Notes: a model not told the origin generated them from the sequence alone. Numbered from the stretch's first letter, positions 1 through 6,933 are shown. The stretch: 9,415 nt of DNA from Pseudobdellovibrio sp. (GCA_025449725.1 JANWIU010000130.1:1-9415), one strand, 5' to 3'. Numbers and translations: made by a program.

Positions 1-1
1 T

Positions 2-1441
2 AAAAACACAATTTCTTTAAAAGGTTTAAAACTTACCGATGGCTCAAGTGTAAATCATGACATCTTAGTTGCTGAGTTTCCTCACCCCACTTACCTTTCT
101 GCAAAACAAATGGAACTGGCAACAAAAGTTGGCGGTACTCAGGCAAAAGCTAACTTAGCTGAATTCTTTGACGGTTACCTGGCTCCCTTGAAACCGTGGA
201 AGTCACGTTGGAACATCGACGCTGACCCGGGCCAAGTGAATCATTTCGCGCGTGGCGAACAGTACAACTACGGCCGCGCTGACATCGGTCCTGCATTTTA
301 TGATTTCGGTACTCCGAAAAACAGAATGGTTTCGGTTTCTTCAGCTTCCCGTTTGAATCCCAACGTAGTTGTTATCGGTACTCGTGAGAGACCAAGCTTC
401 GATCAAACTAAAATGAACCGTATGATGGATGCTGCTGCACCTGCCGGTTCTATTTCTAATGATGAGTTATTTTCTGCCCGCCCTCGTTTAGCACAGACAA
501 AATCTGTGTTCGACCGCGGCCCAGGCGCTGAGATGGCTCAGATCATGAAAGAAAATTTAGATATCGCAGTTATTGGAAAAATGAAAGACGGCAAAGATGC
601 AAATCCGAATTGTAAAGCGCCAGAGCCGGCTTCTCGATTCAATATCAAAACTCACCCACTTTGTGTTGGTGATTTCGGTCACTACCGTGGAACCTTCAAT
701 CAACCTAAAGTGTTGATCGTTGCAGACCCGGATGGCGTAGACGATATTTTAACTTCCCGTGCATTAACAGGAACTCGTGGTCAGTACTTACAAGGTTTAA
801 TGGACGACATGGGCGTTCGTGAACAACACTTGGTTCTTAAAACTGTTCCGTTCGGTATGGACGGCGCAACAGCTCAAGAGTGGGCTGTTGTTTTACAACA
901 GACAACTGCTTACCGCCAAAAAGTTATTCAAGCGGTGTTAGCGCAAGGTAGTGTAAAATTAGTTATTGCTGACGGACCATATGCGGCTCAAGAAGTAGCA
1001 CGATTAGGTTTGAATGTTCCTGTTGTGAACATTGCCAGATCAGGTACTGAAAACGGCAGCGGTATTAAAGAAGCAACTTCTGCGATTAACAGTAAAAATG
1101 CCTTCCCATCATTTTCTGCAAAAGGTGCAATGGCGAATATTCCAAGATCACACTTAGGATTCTTCTCACGCGTGTGGGAAGGAACAAGTGGATCTCACGT
1201 TCTTGATTCAAATGCTGAAAGCGATAAAGGTTCTGCATTTGCGATTGTTGTACCTAAATGGGTTTCAGCTCAGCGAAATGTAAAACAAGGCGCTGAAGAA
1301 CGACAAGCGGTTGATAAGCTTCAGCAAATTATTATCGAGCAAAGAATTCCTAAAGAGACTGAGAAGTTTCAGCAGTTTCTTGAGCGGTCGGGCGGAAACG
1401 GCTTCTACCGTGTGTTCGAAAAATCAGATTTAGCAGCTTAA
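2..1441 (+). CDS. Uncharacterised protein with a degenerate uracil-DNA-glycosylase-like region (5' end off window)
   Basis: The reading frame is open from base 2, and the first ATG (110) lies mid-frame with no ribosome binding site before it. The true start is therefore left of the window and at least 36 codons precede that ATG. At 710-790 the protein reads VLIVADPDG followed by RALTGTRGQYL. This aligns position by position with the family 4/5 uracil-DNA glycosylase motif (GExPG, then RPFVGxAGQLL). A helix, a strand (LVLKTVPFG, in the place of the usual TNVVKCRPP) and LVIADGPYAAQEV (959-997, in the place of VALGRTAAQAL) follow in the UDG order. The usual catalytic acid position is changed (ADPDG for GExPG), no four-cysteine iron-sulfur pattern is visible, and I find no clear HPS motif. 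A distinctive PRSHLGFFSRVWEGTSG stretch lies at 1139-1192. The fold assignment is inference from motif spacing; glycosylase activity is doubtful. It ends in TAA just before a terminator. Confidence 0.6.
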   Translation, partial: KNTISLKGLKLTDGSSVNHDILVAEFPHPTYLSAKQMELATKVGGTQAKANLAEFFDGYLAPLKPWKSRWNIDADPGQVNHFARGEQYNYGRADIGPAFYDFGTPKNRMVSVSSASRLNPNVVVIGTRERPSFDQTKMNRMMDAAAPAGSISNDELFSARPRLAQTKSVFDRGPGAEMAQIMKENLDIAVIGKMKDGKDANPNCKAPEPASRFNIKTHPLCVGDFGHYRGTFNQPKVLIVADPDGVDDILTSRALTGTRGQYLQGLMDDMGVREQHLVLKTVPFGMDGATAQEWAVVLQQTTAYRQKVIQAVLAQGSVKLVIADGPYAAQEVARLGLNVPVVNIARSGTENGSGIKEATSAINSKNAFPSFSAKGAMANIPRSHLGFFSRVWEGTSGSHVLDSNAESDKGSAFAIVVPKWVSAQRNVKQGAEERQAVDKLQQIIIEQRIPKETEKFQQFLERSGGNGFYRVFEKSDLAA

Positions 1442-1461
1442 TAATTGCTTAAATTATAACC

Positions 1462-1504
1462 AAAAACCCCCTGTGGAGAGTTCTTCCAGGGGGTTTTTCT
1501 TTTC
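1462..1504 (+). terminator. Rho-independent terminator
   Basis: A perfect 12-bp stem (AAAAACCCCCTG at 1462-1473 with CAGGGGGTTTTT at 1487-1498) encloses a 13-nt loop and runs into a T-rich tract. It starts 21 nt after the stop of the UDG-like gene and should end that transcript. It also separates that gene from the downstream DD-peptidase gene. Confidence 0.92.
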
Positions 1505-1532
1505 TTAAGCCTTTAATATTGTTTCAGTAGGC

Positions 1533-1561
1533 TTGAAACTGGCTAAAAAGACTGCTTTACT
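1533..1561 (+). promoter_or_regulatory. Candidate sigma70-type promoter for the PBP4-like gene
   Basis: TTGAAA (1533-1538) and TTTACT (1556-1561) are separated by 17 nt and lie directly downstream of the upstream gene's terminator. Transcription would start near 1568, which fits the ATG at 1583 better than the GTG at 1568. The -10 matches the consensus at only four of six positions, so this is plausible but not proven. Confidence 0.4.
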
Positions 1562-1582
1562 CGGCTTGTGAATGAGGGGTTC

Positions 1583-2857
1583 ATGAGGGGTTTTTCTTAC
1601 TTTGTAAGTTTGGTTATATTTGTATTAGGCACGTCCCTACATGCGGCCAAATTAAATACGCAATGCACAAAAAATCCTGTTACCGGTGTTGTCGAAGGCT
1701 TAAACGCGAACACGGCTTTTACCATTGCCTCTGTTTCAAAAGTTTTTACCACCCACTGGGCCGTTGCAAGTTTAGGTGCGGACTTTCGTTATAAAACTTT
1801 AATTCATATTACGCCACTGGGCCCTGGCCAGGTTGATGTTCACCTTGAAGGTGCGCTTTACCCGTACGCCGACCGCACTTTATTTCAATTTTTAATTGGT
1901 GAACTTAACAAGCTGGATGTAAAAGCGATTCACTACTTAACTTACGATGAAAATTTTCTTTATTCATCTGACATGCGGACAGATGCTTTGTTGGCTCACA
2001 GTGATGCTCCGCTATCAACCGATGAGATCATGCGTGATCTGCGTCGTGATACGACGACAATAAATCAGAACCTTTCTGCCTTAAACGCTCGGGTGCTGGC
2101 GCTTGAGAATTTAGTGTTACCAAGAAGCCTTACACTCACCATCAAAGACATTCATTACCTGGCAAAAAAGGACTTCGCAAAAACTGCACTGACAAAAACT
2201 TTTTCTCTGGCCTCGTCAACTCTTCACCGCAATCTAAAAGAGATGAACAGAAATTCTCATAACTTTGCAGCACAAATGTTTTTTACTAAGATGGCTCAGA
2301 GTTTCAGTTACGATCAGTTTTTCCGAATCAAGTTTCCTGAAATTCCAGTCGAAGAAATAAAAATTTACAATGGTTCTGGCTATCCGGCATTTATCGGCAA
2401 TCAAAAAGTATACAACAAAGCCTCTTGTCGTTCGGTTGTTGAAATCATGTCTGATCTTCGCCAAACACTTTCTCAACAGGGTCTGGAATTTAAACATATC
2501 ATGCCGGTAGCAGGCAAAGATACAGCGGCGGACGGTAACAGCACGGTTACACAAATCTATGGTACAGATGATACAAACGGCGCCTTGATTGCCAAAACGG
2601 GTTCTGTGGCAGATACAATTGCTCTTGCCGGTATGATCTCAACGGAAAATGAAAACACCTTCTTCCATACAAGCTTTGATGTGGAACAGACTCCTGCAGA
2701 TCGCCAATTAGCCTACGGCAAAATCCGCGATTGGATCATTGACCGTGTAAAAGGCAAAAAGAAAAGTAATCTTGATCAGTATGTTCCAAAAAGCTTTTTA
2801 CCATTCGATAAAGAAAGCCCACTGCAGCCATTAACGTCATCAACAGGGCTTAAATAA
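1583..2857 (+). CDS. dacB: D-alanyl-D-alanine carboxypeptidase/endopeptidase, PBP4 (S13) family
   Basis: This is a penicillin-binding DD-peptidase that would trim or cleave peptidoglycan cross-links in the periplasm. All three active-site motifs are present: SVSK (residues 50-53, nucleophile Ser50), SHN (225-227) and KTG (338-340). S13 accessory signatures YNGSGY and MPVAGKD lie between the last two. Residues 1-22 form a Sec signal peptide (one Arg, a hydrophobic core, cleavage near HAA). I chose ATG 1583 because GAGGGG (1574-1579) precedes it, although the spacing is only 3 nt, and because it gives a classic signal peptide. A GTG at 1568 would add five residues but has no ribosome binding site. 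The protein is about 424 residues. The SxxK to SxN distance (175 residues) is much shorter than the 244 in E. coli PBP4, so the inserted accessory domains appear reduced. The gene stands alone between two terminators. Confidence 0.9.
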   Translation: MRGFSYFVSLVIFVLGTSLHAAKLNTQCTKNPVTGVVEGLNANTAFTIASVSKVFTTHWAVASLGADFRYKTLIHITPLGPGQVDVHLEGALYPYADRTLFQFLIGELNKLDVKAIHYLTYDENFLYSSDMRTDALLAHSDAPLSTDEIMRDLRRDTTTINQNLSALNARVLALENLVLPRSLTLTIKDIHYLAKKDFAKTALTKTFSLASSTLHRNLKEMNRNSHNFAAQMFFTKMAQSFSYDQFFRIKFPEIPVEEIKIYNGSGYPAFIGNQKVYNKASCRSVVEIMSDLRQTLSQQGLEFKHIMPVAGKDTAADGNSTVTQIYGTDDTNGALIAKTGSVADTIALAGMISTENENTFFHTSFDVEQTPADRQLAYGKIRDWIIDRVKGKKKSNLDQYVPKSFLPFDKESPLQPLTSSTGLK

Positions 2858-2886
2858 AAAAAGCTGAATTTAATTTTCAGCTTTTT
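2858..2886. terminator. Bidirectional intrinsic terminator between convergent genes
   Basis: An 11-bp inverted repeat (AAAAAGCTGAA at 2858-2868 with TTCAGCTTTTT at 2876-2886) has a 7-nt AT loop. Because the arms carry A-runs on one side and T-runs on the other, it can act for the PBP4-like gene on the plus strand and for the helicase, whose stop codon is at 2916-2914, on the minus strand. Confidence 0.85.
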
Positions 2887-2913
2887 ACCTATCTCTATTT
2901 TAAAAATTTAAAA

Positions 2914-4146
2914 CTACCCGAAAAGCTTCTGAAAAAATGATTTCATTTTTTCACCAATTGATTTCGGAGCAGCTTTTGACTGTGATCCGCGCGCATTGCT
3001 TCTAAAAACGCGGGCCTGACTAGGCTTAGTGTTCGAAGAGTCTGGCGAACGGTTTTGATTTTGATGAGCCGGACGTTGCTTTCCGTTAGCATGCCGAGGT
3101 CTGTCGCCATGCTTCTGATCACGGTTGTGATCTTTATGCTGTGGACGCGGCGGACGTGGTCCTTGCTGCCCTTGAGGTTTTGCGTGATGTGGCCGGCCTT
3201 CAGTACCTTCCGGACGGTTGCCTCTGTGTTCTGCACCCTCTGGACGATTACGATTGTCGCCTTCAGCACGGTTTCTATTATCCGCGCCTTCCGCGCGAGG
3301 TGGACGAGGTCCGCGGTCTTTGTTGCGATCAAAGCGCCCGCCTCTGTCTCCGCCACGATCACCACCACGGCCACGAGGTCCGCGGCTGTCGCGTGGGCCA
3401 TCGCCACGGCGTTTGAAGACATTGTCTTCCGATTGAAACGGTTTGAAGTCTTTAATTAGTTCAGCATCTTCTATGTAAACAGAATCAATTTTTTTCTTCG
3501 TATATTCTTCTACCCGGCCTAATGAATCAACATCTCGGTCAGAGATAAATGAGAAAGCCTTTCCTTCGTTTCCGGCGCGGCCTGTGCGGCCGATGCGGTG
3601 AACGTAAGACTCTGCATCTTGAGGCATCTCGTAATTCACAACTAAATCAACGCCGTTAATATCAAGTCCGCGAGCCGCGACATCGGTAGCGACCAACACG
3701 TTGTGATCATTTTCGCCTTTAAATTTTTCGATCACGTTGTTTCGCTGACTTTGATTCATCAAGCTTGAAATTCCCATAGCAGGAATTCCGTTATCCATTA
3801 AAAACTTCGCCAAACGGTCAACGTTGTGTTTGAAGTTTGTGAAGATCATGGTCTGTTTTGGATTTTCTTTTTTAATGATAGACAACAAGAACTGCGGTTT
3901 TTCGTCGTGACCTATGTGAATAATAGCATCTTTTACATTTTCAGCTTTTGCCTGATCACGGCTGATGTTGATTTCAACCGGTTCTGCCCCGAATTGGTAA
4001 GCCGTATTAAGAACATCAAAATTTAAGGTAGCACTAAATACTAAAAATTGTCTTTCACGCGGAACGCGGGAAAGGATGTACTTCATATCATCTTTAAAAC
4101 CCATATCAAACATACGGTCAGCTTCATCAAAGATGATGGTAGACAC
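2914..4146 (-). CDS. Helicase C-terminal fragment (DEAD motif, RecA-like domain 2, RGG-rich tail)
   Basis: This is the part after the stop codon. The first usable start is a GTG at 4146, which would give a 410-residue protein beginning seven residues before DEAD; no Shine-Dalgarno sequence precedes it. Codons 4170-4147, between the TAA and this GTG, still encode family-typical sequence (ENHVDLKQ). That shows the GTG is an artefact of the break, not an evolved start. The fragment keeps DEAD, SAT, the ATDVAARGLD motif V region and HRIGRTGR, but lacks Walker A. The last 165 residues or so are basic and disordered-looking, with RGG repeats, then Asn/Arg/Glu/Gly repeats, and a short KMKSFFQKLFG end that could form an amphipathic helix. 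Confidence 0.7.
   Translation of the reverse strand: MSTIIFDEADRMFDMGFKDDMKYILSRVPRERQFLVFSATLNFDVLNTAYQFGAEPVEINISRDQAKAENVKDAIIHIGHDEKPQFLLSIIKKENPKQTMIFTNFKHNVDRLAKFLMDNGIPAMGISSLMNQSQRNNVIEKFKGENDHNVLVATDVAARGLDINGVDLVVNYEMPQDAESYVHRIGRTGRAGNEGKAFSFISDRDVDSLGRVEEYTKKKIDSVYIEDAELIKDFKPFQSEDNVFKRRGDGPRDSRGPRGRGGDRGGDRGGRFDRNKDRGPRPPRAEGADNRNRAEGDNRNRPEGAEHRGNRPEGTEGRPHHAKPQGQQGPRPPRPQHKDHNRDQKHGDRPRHANGKQRPAHQNQNRSPDSSNTKPSQARVFRSNARGSQSKAAPKSIGEKMKSFFQKLFG
3193..3375 (-). repeat. Degenerate coding repeats in the helicase tail (RGG box and NRxEG units)
   Basis: At 3375-3337 the protein has an RGG box, with RGGDRGGDRGG as its core. At 3297-3193 come about four degenerate units of roughly 8-10 residues: RAEGADNR, NRAEGDNR, NRPEGAEHRG, NRPEGTEGR. 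The region is visibly richer in G+C than its surroundings, which explains several spurious open frames here. RGG and Arg-rich tails of DEAD-box proteins generally bind RNA non-specifically. Confidence 0.75.
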
Positions 4147-4170
4147 TTGTTTTAAGTCGACGTGGTTTTC

Positions 4171-4614
4171 TTAATACAAATCAATTAAGCGGCCAGGAGT
4201 TGAGACGATAAACTGAAGGCCAGATAACAACGCTTCTTTTTGTTTTTCGTAACCGGTTCCACCGTAAAGCGGATAACTTTTTAAACCGGTACCGAACGCC
4301 AGTTTAACGACGTTTTCATTAATTTGGTCAGCCAGTTCACGTGTTGGAACTAAAATCAGAATAAAACTGCGTGCGTTCCAGTTTTTAATAGCGCGCTCAT
4401 GATTGGGATCATTATGCGTTCTGAGAATGCGCTCGATTAGTGGAATTAAAAACGCTGCTGTTTTACCGGTTCCGGTTTGCGCCAATCCGGCCACATCTTT
4501 ACCTGCCAAAATGTGAGGAATGGTCTGCTCTTGGATGGCAGTGGCTTCGACGTAATTTAAATTTTCGATGGCCGAAACTAACTTAGGATCAAGATTCAGT
4601 TCAGAGTACTTCAT
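4171..4614 (-). CDS. Helicase N-terminal fragment (RecA-like domain 1, up to motif Ib)
   Basis: This is the 147-residue product if the TAA at 4173-4171 is obeyed. It holds the Q-motif region, Walker A (Lys51), PTRELA and TPGR, but lacks the DEAD box that coordinates magnesium and activates water, and lacks all of domain 2. On its own it could not hydrolyse ATP or unwind RNA. It begins 94 nt after the alpha/beta hydrolase stop codon on the same strand. No terminator is visible in that gap, so co-transcription is possible. A TAATAT (4634-4629) could be a -10, but no well-spaced -35 accompanies it. Confidence 0.7.
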   Translation of the reverse strand: MKYSELNLDPKLVSAIENLNYVEATAIQEQTIPHILAGKDVAGLAQTGTGKTAAFLIPLIERILRTHNDPNHERAIKNWNARSFILILVPTRELADQINENVVKLAFGTGLKSYPLYGGTGYEKQKEALLSGLQFIVSTPGRLIDLY

Positions 4615-4708
4615 TATGGTTTCTTTAAATATTAGATCAGACTGTTGCTGTCACGCATGAAGGCCACATTGAAGAAACTTTGCGCAGATGGCCATTAAAT
4701 GCAAAAGT

Positions 4709-5527
4709 TCACGTTAAATGTGCACTTATAAATCCATCGAGAATCTGAGTGAACTCCTCAAATTTTTCATAATGAACCCAATGCCCGGCTCCTTTGATTT
4801 CAGCTCCGGCAATCATAGGATTCACCATCTGCATTTTTTCAAACTCATCAGCCTTTAAAACATGCGAATTTTCCCCTCGGACCAGCAAGACCGGCATTTT
4901 TAAAGAGCTCACTTCGAACCAATAATCTTTCTTATGGCCTTCTCGAACGATATCAATAATGGCTTGCCTAGAAAACTTCCAATCATAAAGGCCGTCTTGT
5001 TTTTCTTCGATGTTAGCCTGAAGAAACGTTAACAAAACGTGAGCCGGTTCGTGCGGAGTGAAAAGCGTCAAAAATTCATTTTGAAAAAAAGCCTTCATAT
5101 CTTCTTTTGAGTTGAAAGGAGTTGGCACAATATTCAGCATTTTTTCGTAATATTTGTAACTATCGGGGCTGACATCGGCGCCCATATCTTCAATGCACAG
5201 AGTTTTAACTTTTTCAGGATACATATGGGCAAAAACCATAGCGACCCTTCCACCCATTGAATGTCCGACAAGGTGAAAGCTATCCCAGCCGAGCTCATTA
5301 GTAATTTTGTACAAGTCTTCAGCAAAATCTGTGGGTCTATATCCCGATTCGGGTTTCATTGAACGGCCGTGCCCACGCTGATCATAGATCAAACACTGGT
5401 ACCTATCTTCTACTTTATTGGCGATTTTTCTCCAATTTGCAGCAAAAGCCATAAGGCCATGAACAAACACAATCCGCTGTTCTGAATTGGTTCCTAAAAT
5501 ATAATAGTGAAAATTATCGATGTACAC
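4709..5527 (-). CDS. Alpha/beta-hydrolase fold esterase/lipase (YbfF/ABHD11-like)
   Basis: This 272-residue cytoplasmic alpha/beta hydrolase has no signal peptide. The oxyanion-hole motif VHG lies at residues 22-24, DQRGHGRS at 49-56, the nucleophile elbow GHSMGG at 88-93 (Ser90) and the catalytic histidine in GAGHWVHYE (His249). A typical substrate cap region lies at about 120-200. The strand and loop LLVRGENSHVL (around 214-224) occupies the usual acid position, but which residue is the acid is unclear. The overall pattern resembles the YbfF/ABHD11 esterases; the substrate cannot be deduced. The start is a GTG (5527-5525) with an in-frame stop four codons upstream, so no longer form exists; no well-spaced ribosome binding site precedes it. 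The helicase gene follows 94 nt downstream, and pcnB diverges from its 5' end. Confidence 0.88.
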   Translation of the reverse strand: MYIDNFHYYILGTNSEQRIVFVHGLMAFAANWRKIANKVEDRYQCLIYDQRGHGRSMKPESGYRPTDFAEDLYKITNELGWDSFHLVGHSMGGRVAMVFAHMYPEKVKTLCIEDMGADVSPDSYKYYEKMLNIVPTPFNSKEDMKAFFQNEFLTLFTPHEPAHVLLTFLQANIEEKQDGLYDWKFSRQAIIDIVREGHKKDYWFEVSSLKMPVLLVRGENSHVLKADEFEKMQMVNPMIAGAEIKGAGHWVHYEKFEEFTQILDGFISAHLT

Positions 5528-5575
5528 CTCACTTAATTACTCGACTTGAAATCGATGCTCAATTAAAAAATAAGA
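5528..5575. promoter_or_regulatory. Divergent intergenic region between the hydrolase gene and pcnB
   Basis: These 48 AT-rich bases are all that separate the two divergent start codons, so the two promoters must overlap each other or lie inside the opposite gene. Neither start has a recognisable Shine-Dalgarno sequence (AAGTGAG abuts the GTG, ATAAGA abuts the ATG). Candidate elements are poor: TTGAGC with TAATTA at 17 nt on the minus strand, and TTGAAA (5546-5551) without a good -10 on the plus strand. A TATAAT at 5500-5505, inside the hydrolase gene, could serve pcnB but has no convincing -35. Confidence 0.3.
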
Positions 5576-6772
5576 ATGACCAATTCGGAATTAGCCCGGT
5601 TAAAACATTACTACACAGAAAAGCTCGTTCGCCATGCTAACTTGATTGATCACCATGCTGTTCAAATCGTTAAGAAGTTAAAGGATTCTCACTTTCAGGC
5701 CTACTTAGTTGGCGGCGGGGTGAGGGATCTATTAGTTGGTTTGAAGCCTAAAGATTTCGATATCGCAACAAGTGCTTCGCCCCAAGAGGTGAAGAAAAAA
5801 GTTTCTAATTGTTTTATTATCGGTAGACGTTTCAAACTGGTTCACGCACGAAGAGGCGACGCCATTTATGAAATCGCAACCTTCAGACGTGCGGCAACAA
5901 TTGAAGAGTTGGAAACAACCGGCGAAGAAGACCGCCGCTTAATTGAAGAAAATTTTTTCGGAAATATTGAAGAAGATTCTTTTCGACGGGATTTTACCGT
6001 GAATTCCCTTTATTACGATCCAATAGACAATACGATTGTCGATCACTGTCAGGGATTACTTGATATTCACGGACGCGTTTTAAGAATGATCGGACCGCCC
6101 CGTGAAAGGTTGATTGAAGATCCAATTCGAATGCTAAGAGCCGTGCGCCTGTCCCAAAAATTAAAATTCAGCATAGAACCGGAATTACGTTTGCAGCTGA
6201 ATCTCCTCAAAGGCGAACTTCGGCGCGCCGCTGCCCCTCGCATACGTGAAGAGTGGATTAAATTTTTTAGACTCGCTGATGCAGACCAAGCGTTAATGGA
6301 ACTCTTTGATCTTGGTATTTTTGAAGTCATTCTGCCGAGCTTTCATAAAATGTTTTCTCATGATGAAGAACGTGAACACTTTTTACATTACGTACGTCAG
6401 TTTGACTACTACGGAATAAATTTCAGCGACACAACAGAACTCATGGCTGCCGTTTTGGTTTCTTACTTATGGACAACAGAGAAGAACACTGCACAGATCG
6501 ACCAACTTGTTGAAAACGAAAAGTTTGTAAATTTTTGCCGGGACGAACTTGGAGTTTTCAAAGCTGAAGTCGGCGCTTTTGTTCAGGCGATGCATTTCAT
6601 TAGACCACTTCAAAATATTCATTCGTATAAAATACGTGGTGAAAAAAGACAGCGCTCTTTGGTCTCGCATACCTCTTTCTGGCTGTCTTTAAAATTAGGT
6701 TTGCTCACCCAGCAATTGTCAGTGGCTGACTATGTTTTCTGGGAATACGAATTCGACCGCTTTAATAACTAA
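5576..6772 (+). CDS. pcnB: Poly(A) polymerase I (class II nucleotidyltransferase)
   Basis: This enzyme would add 3' poly(A) tails to RNA from ATP, marking it for exonucleolytic decay. The catalytic head reads LVGGGVRDLLVG (44-55), KDFD (59-62, metal-binding Asp60 and Asp62) and RRDFTVNSLYY (137-147, third Asp139). These correspond to Asp80, Asp82 and Asp162 of E. coli PcnB. The IIGRRFKLVHA stretch (81-91) and FFGNIEED (127-134) are hallmarks of bacterial poly(A) polymerases as opposed to CCA-adding enzymes. The neck motif EDPIRMLRAVR is also present. At 398 residues it is shorter than the 465-residue E. coli enzyme and lacks its Arg-rich C-terminal tail. The start is fixed by an in-frame TAA four codons upstream; the ribosome binding site is weak. 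A CCA-adding role cannot be excluded without knowing whether the genome has a separate cca gene. Confidence 0.9.
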   Translation: MTNSELARLKHYYTEKLVRHANLIDHHAVQIVKKLKDSHFQAYLVGGGVRDLLVGLKPKDFDIATSASPQEVKKKVSNCFIIGRRFKLVHARRGDAIYEIATFRRAATIEELETTGEEDRRLIEENFFGNIEEDSFRRDFTVNSLYYDPIDNTIVDHCQGLLDIHGRVLRMIGPPRERLIEDPIRMLRAVRLSQKLKFSIEPELRLQLNLLKGELRRAAAPRIREEWIKFFRLADADQALMELFDLGIFEVILPSFHKMFSHDEEREHFLHYVRQFDYYGINFSDTTELMAAVLVSYLWTTEKNTAQIDQLVENEKFVNFCRDELGVFKAEVGAFVQAMHFIRPLQNIHSYKIRGEKRQRSLVSHTSFWLSLKLGLLTQQLSVADYVFWEYEFDRFNN

Positions 6773-6845
6773 ATTTTTAAAGTGTAAGATTTTTTGACAG
6801 TAAGCTCTCAATTGCGTTTCCGTGATTGTTTTAAGACCTAAATCC

Positions 6846-6875
6846 TTGAATCAATTCTCATATAATGAATATAAC
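6846..6875 (+). promoter_or_regulatory. Candidate promoter for the multi-pass membrane protein gene
   Basis: TTGAAT (6846-6851) and TATAAC (6870-6875) are 18 nt apart, matching the sigma70 consensus at four and five of six positions. A start near 6882 would leave a leader of about 52 nt before the GTG at 6934. An overlapping TATAAT at 6861-6866 has no -35 at a suitable distance. Confidence 0.4.
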
Positions 6876-6918
6876 GGCCGGATTTCTGGAATAAGTTCTG
6901 CATCGCCTTTGGCTGAAC

Positions 6919-6924
6919 AGGGGG
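6919..6924 (+). promoter_or_regulatory. Ribosome binding site supporting the GTG start at 6934
   Basis: AGGGGG lies 9 nt upstream of GTG 6934. It is the clearest Shine-Dalgarno sequence in the window and decides this non-ATG start, which also yields a complete signal peptide. Confidence 0.6.
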
Positions 6925-6933
6925 TAGTGGCAC

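Larger units (their letters stand above)
2914..4614 (-). pseudogene. DEAD-box RNA helicase (RhlB/RhlE type) interrupted by one in-frame TAA
   Basis: Read through, this is a 566-residue ATP-dependent RNA helicase. In order it has a Q-motif region (ATAIQEQ, 24-30), Walker A AQTGTGKT (45-52), PTRELA (90-95), GG (118-119), TPGR (139-142), DEAD (163-166), SAT (194-196) and HRIGRTGR (339-346). A basic, RGG- and proline-rich tail runs from about 401 to 566. Codon 148 is TAA (4173-4171). The codons on both sides (Y before, ENHVDLKQV after) continue in the same frame and match E. coli RhlB (GRLIDYAKQNHINL), where a lysine stands at the stop position. Phrases such as DVAGLAQTGTGKT and YGGTGYEKQ also resemble RhlB. 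One AAA-to-TAA change explains the break, and no other decay is seen. This means a very recent nonsense mutation, a base-calling error or, less likely, readthrough. The start ATG has only a weak AAGAAA upstream. Confidence 0.85.

Noticed and set aside
110..112. ATG as the start of the UDG-like gene
   Set aside because: The frame continues open to the left edge with coding-like residues, and no ribosome binding site precedes this ATG.
2234..2554. A minus-strand open frame of 106 codons
   Set aside because: It lies antisense within the PBP4-like gene across its SxN motif region, and its product has no recognisable features.
2943..3459. Several overlapping open frames on both strands (for example 3055-3459 + and 2943-3422 -)
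   Set aside because: They lie entirely over the GC-rich, repetitive tail of the helicase, give low-complexity products, and lack start signals. The helicase frame is the coherent one.
4171..4173. Stop codon reassignment or selenocysteine/pyrrolysine insertion
   Set aside because: The codon is TAA, which is not used for either residue. Several genes in the window (UDG-like, dacB, membrane protein, tkt) end normally at TAA, so a variant code is not supported.
4144..4614. Programmed frameshift in the helicase gene
   Set aside because: Both halves are in the same frame, so no shift is needed; the break is a nonsense codon.
6794..6799. Perfect TTGACA after pcnB as a promoter -35
   Set aside because: No acceptable -10 lies 16-18 nt downstream (TTTCCG at 17 nt).
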